From: Betaproteobacteria bacterium UBA5216
GTDB taxonomy: Bacteria; Pseudomonadota; Gammaproteobacteria; Burkholderiales; SG8-41
Length of the DNA: 7,107 bases
Direction: 5' to 3'
Assembly: GCA_002412495.1 (NCBI GenBank)
Contig: DHVE01000143.1
Location: 1 to 7,107 of the forward strand
The translations under genes and the position numbers were made by a program. The notes beneath the pieces were generated by a model, which worked only from the letters and a program-made list of their open reading frames with translations, searched no databases and had not been told where the DNA came from. Positions 1 through 5,199 of this stretch are shown piece by piece (positions within the stretch are counted from its first letter, which is position 1; every line of letters begins with the position of its first letter).

Positions 1-1358
1 GAGGCTCCTGCACGTCGTGGAGTGTCCACGACAGTGTTGAAGCCGGTAAGCGCGGCAAGGCGGCGCTGACGGTGGTGTCTCAAAGTTTCGTGGGTTTGGG
101 CCGCGCGCAACAAAAAGCGCTGGGATCGCCGGATTTGCCGATGGCGTTGATTCCGCATCCGTTCGGCACGCGCTCGCGCGCGGAGTTGAAGGAGATCGCG
201 GCGAAGTGCGTGGATGATATTGCGCGCTTGCTGTGTGAAGCGGCGCCTGCGGGTACGGCTGTGACGGCAGTGGCCGCGGCAGCGCCAAGGGCAAAACTGA
301 TCGAGGTGCCCGCCGATCTCGATGAACTCAATAAGTTATTTATCAAGCGGCGCTGGGGCGATGGTCTGATTATCGCGCCGCCGACACAAGAAGCCGTGCA
401 GCGGATGCTGCGCCATACGAATCGCGCGCCGGATGATGTGGTGGCTACGATCGCGCCGGGCATGGGGGCGGCGACGGTGGAATACATCGCGATTGCTGGC
501 GTGATGGCGGGATGTTATCCGGAATATCTGCCGGTTTTGATTGCGGCCGCCGAGGCGGTGGGCACCAAGGCGTTTCATTTGCAGGCGATACAGTCCACCA
601 CCAATCCGGCGGCGGTATGGTTGATCGTCAATGGGCCGATTGCGAAGTGGCTGGAGGTGAACAGCGGTGCGGGTTGCCTAGGGCCGGGCACGTGGGCGAA
701 CGCGACGCTGGGCCGCGCGTTGCGGCTGATGCTATTGAATATCGGCGGCGCTTGGCCGGGCGAGATGGACAAAGCCACGCAGGGTCAGCCGGCGAAATAC
801 ACCTTCTGCTGTGCCGAAAACGAAGAGGCGAATCCGTGGGAGCCACTGCACGTGGAGCGCGGTTTCGCGCGCGATGCAAATACGGTGACGGTGGTGGGGG
901 CGCTTGGCACGTGGAGCATGAACATGACGGCGAAGCGCGGCGAAGAAGTGCTCGCGATGATCGCCGACACCATGCAGTATCCCGCGAGCAGCGATTACAT
1001 GTATGGCGGCGCGCCGTTTGTTTTGCTGTCACCGCAGCACGCGGCGCTGTTTCACCGCGAGGGCTGGAGCAAGGCCGAAGTAAAACGCCGCTTGTGGGAG
1101 CAGTCGAAAATACGCGCGGATCGTTCCAAGGGCAGCGAATTCGAGCGCATGGCGACGGGGCGGCGCGCGGAACTCGGCGAGATCACGCTGGAGACGATGG
1201 TGCCGATTTCCGAAAAGCCCGAAGACATCAGTATTATCGTCGCTGGCGGGCCGGGTTCGCACTCGGTGTTCGTGCCGGTGTCGGCGCACACGCGCTCGGT
1301 AACCAAGGAAATTATGTTGACGGAAGGCGGTTCAGAAGCGCAAAGCCGGGCGGTTTGA
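1..1358 (+). CDS. UGSC-family (seleno)protein, 5'-truncated by the window edge
   Basis: This is the C-terminal part of a UGSC-family protein; no symbol is established and the biochemical role is unknown, although the U/C-G-S-C motif implies thiol or selenol redox chemistry. The frame is open from base 1, with the first full codon at 3-5 reading Gly-Ser-Cys-Thr-Ser-Trp, the family's signature. Bases 1-2 ('ga') end the preceding codon, which is Sec or Cys in the family. NGA cannot be Cys, so UGA (Sec) fits best; Arg or Gly would be the alternatives. The remainder of the small N-terminal UGSC domain runs to about base 240 and includes the IPHPFG stretch (about 150-167). An Ala-rich linker follows, then a roughly 350-residue C-terminal domain with GDGLIIAPPT, VMAGCYPEYLP and GPGTWANATLGRA blocks. 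No signal peptide can be judged. The gene stops at TGA 1356-1358, convergent with imuB. GTG 72 lies inside the conserved domain and is not the true start. The family call is fairly sure; the Sec assignment is inferred. Confidence 0.85.
   Translation, partial: GSCTSWSVHDSVEAGKRGKAALTVVSQSFVGLGRAQQKALGSPDLPMALIPHPFGTRSRAELKEIAAKCVDDIARLLCEAAPAGTAVTAVAAAAPRAKLIEVPADLDELNKLFIKRRWGDGLIIAPPTQEAVQRMLRHTNRAPDDVVATIAPGMGAATVEYIAIAGVMAGCYPEYLPVLIAAAEAVGTKAFHLQAIQSTTNPAAVWLIVNGPIAKWLEVNSGAGCLGPGTWANATLGRALRLMLLNIGGAWPGEMDKATQGQPAKYTFCCAENEEANPWEPLHVERGFARDANTVTVVGALGTWSMNMTAKRGEEVLAMIADTMQYPASSDYMYGGAPFVLLSPQHAALFHREGWSKAEVKRRLWEQSKIRADRSKGSEFERMATGRRAELGEITLETMVPISEKPEDISIIVAGGPGSHSVFVPVSAHTRSVTKEIMLTEGGSEAQSRAV
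9..38 (+). promoter_or_regulatory. Candidate bacterial SECIS element downstream of the presumed UGA
   Basis: GTCGTGG (14-20) pairs perfectly with CCACGAC (26-32), closing the five-base loop AGTGT (21-25). After a bulged A at 33 the helix continues with CAC 11-13 against GTG 34-36, plus a possible G10-T37 wobble. If the codon ending at base 2 is UGA, 18 nt separate it from the loop and the loop has G in its second position. Both agree with the published bacterial SECIS rules: loop about 16-37 nt after UGA, with G among the first two loop bases. Such a hairpin binds SelB carrying Sec-tRNA. The stem overlaps codons for a conserved motif, so part of the pairing could be coincidental. Confidence 0.7.
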
Positions 1359-1411
1359 TTCCGCTGCCCGCGTGTTCTGGGTGTGTATCGATGGCAACCC
1401 TCTTCCCATCG

Positions 1412-1431
1412 CTCTCCCGCAGGCGGGGGAG
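1412..1431. repeat. GC-rich hairpin between convergent genes (REP-like or terminator-like)
   Basis: CTCTCCCGC (1412-1420) pairs with GCGGGGGAG (1423-1431) with one G-T wobble. The innermost C-G pair must open to give a four-base loop. It sits about 55 bp after the UGSC stop codon, between convergent genes. No T-run follows directly (the nearest is ACTTTTCTT at 1451-1459), so it is not a classical intrinsic terminator on either strand. The CTCTCCCGC-N2-GCGGG core resembles extragenic palindromes common in high-GC gammaproteobacteria. The repeat-family assignment is only an inference from one copy. Confidence 0.4.
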
Positions 1432-1499
1432 GGAACGGAAATTAAGGCATGACTTTTCTTAAGCCAGTGCCATTCATATTGCCCGGTGTGTGACGTTTT

Positions 1500-2972
1500 C
1501 TACGAAAAAAAACCATGCACATACCAGCGCGCGGTGATGTCGCGTTCGCGATAAACCCACAGCAGCGACTGTGCTTTGTTGCGAGCGACGAAGTAATCGC
1601 GCGCAACATGCTGGCCGTCCCACCAGCCGGCTTCGATGCGTTCGGGGCCGGCGAGTAATGATAACGGGTTGCCGTCGGGTTCTTGGGGCGCGGCGCCGGT
1701 CTCGCGCAGCGGGCGCGGGGTGCTGAGCAGCCACAGCGGGCGGGTAAACGGAGGCACGGTCGCTGGCGACGCGATGGCATTTTCGTTGACGTTGGCGGGG
1801 GCGCCTGGCCGGCACGCGCGCCAGGCGCGCTCGGGGCGGTAATCGGCGTGGGGCGTCAGGCCGCAGATGGTGTTGGCGCCGAGCCGCGCGTTGAGCCGTT
1901 CGACAAAACGCGACGAACTTTCTTCGTGACTGGCGCTGTCGGGCAAAAACGCGAGGTTGCGCGAGGCGAGTGGCGTGACTCTGCCCGAAGCGATGGCGAT
2001 TTCGACTGCGGCGCACGGCAGTTCGGTGCGTGCAAGGCGCTCGCGCAGCAAGGTGGTCAGGTGATCGAGGTCGCGGCTGGCGCTGGCGAGTTCCAGTGTT
2101 ATGACGGTAACTAGTTGTTTTTCATGAATAAATTCAAATCGCGGGCATTGCACGCCATGGCCGGTGGCGCTGAGCCAGCCGCACAGTTCGGCAAGTAAAC
2201 GGCGCGCGGCGAAAAGCAGCGCGTCGGCGTGCGCGACGGGCGCGGGCAGCGGCAGTGTGGCCGCGTACGTTTGCGGTGCGACGAAGGGCAGACGCGGATC
2301 GGGATGCATGCCGAGTGCGCGATCGAGTTGATCGAGCAAACGCTGGCCGGCGCGGCGCGCAAGGCCATCGCGCGGCAATTTAAGGCAATCACCGAGGGTG
2401 CGCGCGCCGAAGCTGTCGAGCAGATTGCGGGTATTGATGGTGTCACAAACCAAATCGGCGGGTAGTTTTTCCAGCGCATGCCGCAGGGCGTCCTGATGTT
2501 GCACGCGCACCGCCACGCCCGCGCGCGCGAACCAAAGCGCCGCGAGCGGCGTAGGGGCGCAGGCGATGTGGGCGTTAAAACCCAGTTCGGCAATGCCGCG
2601 CGCGATGTGTTGATGCAGTTTGTTCAGCCCGCCGAAAAGTTTTAAAGAGCCTTCGATTTCCAGCAGTAGCCCGCCGGATTCGGCAATACTCACCAGCGAA
2701 GTAAATTGCAGCGACCAAGCGGCGATGCGCGCCAGCGTGGCGTGTTCCTTGGCGGTGTCCCGCGCGATGGTGTGCAGCCCGGATGCGAGCGCGCAGGCGG
2801 CGGAGACGTTCATGCCGGCACTGACGCCGCGGGTTTGTGCCGGCCGGTTGGCGGCGACTATCGTGGCGCCGGTTTCGGCGCCGGAGGTGATAGCCAGCGG
2901 TTGTGGATCACGCGTGCCGCGCGTAAACACTTCCAGCGGAAGATGGCGAAAGTGCAGCGCAAGCCACAACAT
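1500..2972 (-). CDS. imuB: ImuB, catalytically inactive Y-family polymerase homologue
   Basis: ImuB is the adaptor of the ImuA-ImuB-DnaE2 mutasome; in studied bacteria it links the error-prone polymerase DnaE2 to the beta clamp during SOS translesion synthesis. The 490-residue product has the typical ImuB length and start (MLWLALHF, then LPLEVF). The Y-family finger/palm region spans about 1-230, with LLLEIEGSLKLFGG at 102-115, helix-hairpin-helix-like LLDSFGARTLGDCLKLP at 184-200, and a little-finger-like region to about 370. The catalytic acidic residues of active Y-family polymerases are missing: there is no Asp in the first strand, and the SIDE-type motif is replaced by ESGG at 98-101. 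The C-terminus carries RPLWLL (411-416), LLAGPERIEAGWWDG (439-453) and a terminal RWYVHGFFS, all typical of ImuB. RPLWLL could be the clamp-contact segment (inferred). ATG 2972 lies 57 bp after imuA, with no clear Shine-Dalgarno. dnaE2 does not follow. Confidence 0.93.
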   Translation of the reverse strand: MLWLALHFRHLPLEVFTRGTRDPQPLAITSGAETGATIVAANRPAQTRGVSAGMNVSAACALASGLHTIARDTAKEHATLARIAAWSLQFTSLVSIAESGGLLLEIEGSLKLFGGLNKLHQHIARGIAELGFNAHIACAPTPLAALWFARAGVAVRVQHQDALRHALEKLPADLVCDTINTRNLLDSFGARTLGDCLKLPRDGLARRAGQRLLDQLDRALGMHPDPRLPFVAPQTYAATLPLPAPVAHADALLFAARRLLAELCGWLSATGHGVQCPRFEFIHEKQLVTVITLELASASRDLDHLTTLLRERLARTELPCAAVEIAIASGRVTPLASRNLAFLPDSASHEESSSRFVERLNARLGANTICGLTPHADYRPERAWRACRPGAPANVNENAIASPATVPPFTRPLWLLSTPRPLRETGAAPQEPDGNPLSLLAGPERIEAGWWDGQHVARDYFVARNKAQSLLWVYRERDITARWYVHGFFS

Positions 2973-3029
2973 GGGTGCGACCGGAGGAGCGGAGGCGTTG
3001 AGGTGTAAAGGAGTAGGGTTGCGACGGTG

Positions 3030-3758
3030 TTAGTGCGTGACAAACACCGGTGCAACCGTTGCGGGGTTTTGTTCAAAGGTCTCGCGGCGCGCGGCGCCGG
3101 GGCGGCGCAATAATGTTTTGTGCAGATCGAGCGCGACCGGCGCAGGGATGCCGCCGCCGCGGCGTTTGAGGATGCGCACGACGGTGTTGTTTTCCTGGCG
3201 GCTCACGTGCAGCCGCAGCGCGGCTTGCGTGCAGGAGGACGCGCGCGAGGCACGGAACAGCATGGCCAGCACATCGCGCCGCTCGGCAGTGAGTTGCAGC
3301 CGGCGTAGTGCGTTTTCGGGGATGCGTTCGCTGGTTTGATCGAGCCACAACATGACGGCGCCGCAGCTTTCGGATTGCAGCGCCTGTTCGCAGGCCCAGA
3401 GTTGTTCGGTGAGTGTTTTCGGGCGAATCAGCATCAGCCGCGACAGTTTGACGCCGTGCGCGGCGAGCGCGGGCGCGTAGGGCAGGTAGGGCGGCGCGAT
3501 CATTACTTGCCAGCGATCCGCTTGCGTCAGGCGTGCCACCGCCGGCATCACCAGTTGCAGTTCGCCGATGCCGGGGCGTTCGACATGAATTTCGGTGAGA
3601 ACGCCGGTGGGCCAGCCCGCACCGGGCAGATGCACGTCGAGTTCGGCGTAGCCGGTGGGTACGCTGGGGGTAGTGACCAGCGCGAAATCATTGCCGCGCC
3701 AGAGATTGGGATGGGTGGGTGAGGTGAGTGCGCGGACAAAAGATTGTGAGGTGTTCAT
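3030..3758 (-). CDS. imuA: ImuA, translesion synthesis-associated RecA-like protein
   Basis: ImuA is the RecA/SulA-related accessory protein of the SOS-induced ImuA-ImuB-DnaE2 translesion pathway; it works with ImuB but its exact activity is not settled. The 242-residue product shows the family's opening LWRG at 19-22 and PTGYAELDVHLPGAGWPTG at 34-52, which corresponds to the start of the RecA-like core. LTEIHVERPGIGELQL follows at 54-69. The degenerate ATPase region runs to about 170, with AVMLWLD at 134-140. The C-terminal tail has ALDLHKTLLRRPG at 209-221. No canonical Walker A GxxxxGK[TS] is visible, as expected for this family. ATG 3758 is 12 bp from the lexA stop. The start lacks a good Shine-Dalgarno, so translational coupling to lexA is plausible. 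It should be co-transcribed from the LexA-controlled promoter. Confidence 0.92.
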   Translation of the reverse strand: MNTSQSFVRALTSPTHPNLWRGNDFALVTTPSVPTGYAELDVHLPGAGWPTGVLTEIHVERPGIGELQLVMPAVARLTQADRWQVMIAPPYLPYAPALAAHGVKLSRLMLIRPKTLTEQLWACEQALQSESCGAVMLWLDQTSERIPENALRRLQLTAERRDVLAMLFRASRASSCTQAALRLHVSRQENNTVVRILKRRGGGIPAPVALDLHKTLLRRPGAARRETFEQNPATVAPVFVTH

Positions 3759-3770
3759 GGGGCGCTTTAA

Positions 3771-4370
3771 TCAGTGCAATCCATTGCGAATCACGCCCAC
3801 GGCAATGCCTTCGATGGCAAAAGGCTCGCTGCGCGGGTTAACCACGATGGGTTTGAAATCCGGATTGGCGGGCAAGAGTTCGATCAGGTGGCGGCTTTTT
3901 TGCGCGCGCTTGACGGTGACTTCATCGGCGATGCGCGCGACCACGATTTGCCCGGATTTGAAATCCTGCGTGCGATGCACGGCCAGCAGGTCGCCGTTGA
4001 GGATGCCGGCATCGCGCATGCTTTCGCCCTTGACGGTGAGCAGGTAGTCGGCGTGGGGTTTGAACATGCGCGGGTCGATGTTGTAGTGGTTTTCGATGTT
4101 TTCGGTGGCGAGTAGCGGTGCGCCGGCGGCAACGCGCCCAATTAGTGGAATGCCCGAGGGTTGCATGACGCGGATGCCGCGCGAGGCGCCAGGCAGCATT
4201 TCGATGGCGCCTTTGCGTTCAAGGGCGCGCAGATGGTCTTCGGCCGCGTTGGGAGATTTAAAACCCATGGCGCGGCAGATGTCGGCGCGGGTGGGCGGAA
4301 AGCCCGAGGTGGCGGTATGCTCGCGAATCAGGTGCAGGATTTCTTTCTGGCGCGCGGTGAGGTCTTCCAT
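3771..4370 (-). CDS. lexA: LexA, SOS response repressor and autoprotease
   Basis: LexA represses DNA-damage genes; RecA-ssDNA filaments stimulate its self-cleavage. The 199-residue protein is close to the usual 200. The N-terminal winged helix-turn-helix covers about 1-65, with LTARQKEIL at 4-12 and the recognition region PPTRADICRAMGFKSPNAAE at 25-44, nearly the E. coli sequence. The cleavage bond is Ala82-Gly83 in GRVAAGAP. The C-terminal S24-type protease and dimerisation domain carries catalytic Ser117 in KGESM and Lys154 in VTVKRA. All functional residues are present, so it should be active. ATG 4370 is preceded by AAGGA (minus strand, 4380-4384) at 9-nt spacing, which supports this start. 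It heads the lexA-imuA-imuB operon and is autoregulated through the box at 4424-4439. Confidence 0.98.
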   Translation of the reverse strand: MEDLTARQKEILHLIREHTATSGFPPTRADICRAMGFKSPNAAEDHLRALERKGAIEMLPGASRGIRVMQPSGIPLIGRVAAGAPLLATENIENHYNIDPRMFKPHADYLLTVKGESMRDAGILNGDLLAVHRTQDFKSGQIVVARIADEVTVKRAQKSRHLIELLPANPDFKPIVVNPRSEPFAIEGIAVGVIRNGLH

Positions 4371-4379
4371 GATGGGGTG

Positions 4380-4384
4380 TCCTT
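4380..4384 (-). promoter_or_regulatory. Ribosome binding site of lexA
   Basis: The minus strand reads AAGGA nine bases before the lexA ATG. It is the only clear Shine-Dalgarno in the lexA-imuA-imuB operon and fixes the lexA start. Confidence 0.7.
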
Positions 4385-4423
4385 GTGTGTGTGCTGGCGA
4401 GTCTTCTGGGCGACTCCGGATGG

Positions 4424-4439
4424 CTGGTATTATATACAG
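4424..4439 (-). promoter_or_regulatory. LexA operator (SOS box)
   Basis: The minus strand reads CTGTATATAATACCAG, which matches the gammaproteobacterial consensus CTGT-N8-ACAG with a single deviation (CCAG for ACAG) and the usual alternating AT core. It lies 53 bp upstream of the lexA start and contains the -10 hexamer, so bound LexA would block RNA polymerase. This makes lexA, and by extension imuA and imuB, SOS-inducible. Confidence 0.93.
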
Positions 4440-4456
4440 TTAATGGCGCGTGGCAA
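4429..4456 (-). promoter_or_regulatory. lexA-imuA-imuB sigma70 promoter
   Basis: On the minus strand, the -35 TTGCCA (4456-4451) and a perfect -10 TATAAT (4434-4429) are separated by 16 bp. The -10 is embedded in the SOS box. Transcription should begin near 4421-4423, giving a 5' UTR of about 50 nt that contains the lexA ribosome binding site. Confidence 0.82.
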
Positions 4457-4563
4457 GTCGAAGGTCAAATGCCAGTGGAGGTATGGTGGGCTGTAATTTT
4501 TGTAAGTGTTTGTTTTTAAATGTTTATTTAGGTTATCTCTAGGCGCAAAATGGTGTCGTCGTA

Positions 4564-4592
4564 TTGGCCGGGGCGGAAATTTTTGTTATACT
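4564..4592 (+). promoter_or_regulatory. Probable sigma70 promoter of the rimP-nusA-infB operon
   Basis: The -35 TTGGCC (4564-4569, 4 of 6) and -10 TATACT (4587-4592, 5 of 6) are 17 bp apart. The upstream stretch 4494-4540 is T- and A-rich and could act as an UP-like element. Transcription would begin near 4599, giving a leader of about 150 nt before rimP. It is the best-matching promoter I see in the intergenic region on this strand. Confidence 0.65.
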
Positions 4593-4632
4593 TCAAGGCT
4601 CTGTTGCAAATGTGCTGAAGTAACTTTTAAAA

Positions 4633-4653
4633 CGGCGCCGCGGTAAGGCGCCG
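4633..4653 (+). other. Leader hairpin 1 upstream of rimP
   Basis: A perfect 7-bp G+C stem, CGGCGCC against GGCGCCG, encloses the loop GCGGTAA. It is not followed by a T-run, so it is not a terminator on its own. It falls inside the predicted 5' UTR of rimP and stands out against the AT-rich flanks. Confidence 0.6.
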
Positions 4654-4691
4654 AAGCAGTGTCGGCGGTATCAAAAAGTATTAAAAAAAGT

Positions 4692-4715
4692 AAGTGGGCG
4701 GCTCGCCCATTTTTT
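4692..4715 (+). terminator. Intrinsic terminator in the rimP leader (attenuator-like)
   Basis: TGGGCG (4695-4700) and CGCCCA (4704-4709) form a 6-bp stem with loop GCT, extendable by one G-T and two A-T pairs. It is followed by six T (4710-4715). A-rich sequence at 4683-4689 precedes it, so it could also act weakly in the opposite direction. It lies after the only good plus-strand promoter and before rimP, which implies premature termination of the operon transcript. No gene upstream on this strand needs a terminator here. Confidence 0.8.
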
Positions 4716-4747
4716 GTTTGTGGGCGCCGTTTTGAGTTTGATTCGTC

Positions 4748-5176
4748 ATGGACTTATCGGTTTTGCTGGAAACAACATTGGCCGGGTTGGGGTATGAGCT
4801 GGTCGATATGGAACGCTCCGGCAAAGGCCGGATGATGCGTGTTTTTATCGATAAGCCGGGCGGCATCACGCTGGATGATTGCGCGAAGGTGAGTAACCAC
4901 CTGAGCCGGGTGTTGACGGTCGAGAACGTGCCGTACGAGCGGCTGGAGATTTCGTCGCCGGGGATCGACCGGCCGTTGAAGCTGGAACGTGATTTTGTGC
5001 GTTTCGCGGGACAGAGGGCGCGCGTGAAGCTGCGTGTGCCGCTGGAAGGACAGCGTAATTTCGTGGGGGTGCTGCGGCAAACCCAGGCGGGAAAAGTGGA
5101 ACTGGAAGTCGAGGGTAAAACAGTGGTGTTCGAGCTGGCGAATTTGGACAAGGCGCGCTTGGTGCCGGTGATTTAA
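4748..5176 (+). CDS. rimP: RimP, ribosome maturation factor
   Basis: RimP binds free 30S subunits in the cytoplasm and assists late 30S assembly around the S12 region. The 142-residue product is slightly shorter than the usual ~150. The N-terminal alpha/beta domain (about 1-75) shows GLGYELVD at 13-20, RVFIDKPGGITLDDC at 31-45 and the hallmark LEISSPGIDRPL at 66-77. The C-terminal Sm-like beta-barrel domain runs about 80-142, with VGVLRQTQAGKVELE at 106-120 and the closing DKARLVP at 134-140. ATG 4748 begins directly at the first conserved helix; the ribosome binding site is poor. It is the first gene of the rimP-nusA-infB operon, with 23 bp to nusA. Expression may be gated by the leader terminator. 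Confidence 0.96.
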   Translation: MDLSVLLETTLAGLGYELVDMERSGKGRMMRVFIDKPGGITLDDCAKVSNHLSRVLTVENVPYERLEISSPGIDRPLKLERDFVRFAGQRARVKLRVPLEGQRNFVGVLRQTQAGKVELEVEGKTVVFELANLDKARLVPVI

Positions 5177-5189
5177 TTGCCCGTGATTC

Positions 5190-5194
5190 AGGAG
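5190..5194 (+). promoter_or_regulatory. Ribosome binding site of nusA
   Basis: AGGAG lies five bases before ATG 5200. It is the strongest Shine-Dalgarno in the plus-strand operon and fixes the nusA start. Confidence 0.8.
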
Positions 5195-5199
5195 TTTGT

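Larger units (their letters stand above)
4599..4747 (+). promoter_or_regulatory. rimP operon leader with alternative RNA pairings
   Basis: The predicted untranslated leader holds two hairpins. Hairpin 1 pairs CGGCGCC (4633-4639) with GGCGCCG (4647-4653). Hairpin 2 is the terminator at 4692-4715. Both right-hand partner segments recur downstream: GGCGCCG again at 4723-4729 and TGGGCG (4695-4700) again at 4721-4726. The 4721-4729 segment can therefore compete for CGGCGCC 4633-4639 or for CGCCCA 4704-4709, disrupting hairpin 1 or the terminator. A gammaproteobacterial rimP leader element with premature termination is known (Rfam rimP leader); whether this one belongs to it needs a covariance search. 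The rimP start has only a weak GAG (4734-4736) as ribosome site. Confidence 0.55.

Noticed and set aside
72..77. GTG 72 as the real start of the UGSC-family gene
   Set aside because: In-frame codons 3-71 encode the conserved GSCTSW motif and continue the domain without a stop, so the gene begins upstream of the window.
512..1462. Long plus-strand open frame of 316 codons overlapping the UGSC gene
   Set aside because: It is an out-of-frame shadow of the UGSC gene in GC-rich DNA; the translation is low-complexity Arg/Gly-rich with no recognisable family.
1443..1462. TTAAG / CTTAA inverted repeat
   Set aside because: The 5-bp AT-rich stem with a 10-base loop is too weak to call a terminator.
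4443..4496. 17-residue open frame in the lexA-rimP intergenic region
   Set aside because: It has no ribosome binding site and no conservation I can judge, and it starts within the lexA promoter region.
4500..4538. Second plus-strand promoter in the AT-rich stretch
   Set aside because: TTGTAA/TTGTTT-like -35 hexamers exist, but no -10 with more than about half-match lies at proper spacing.
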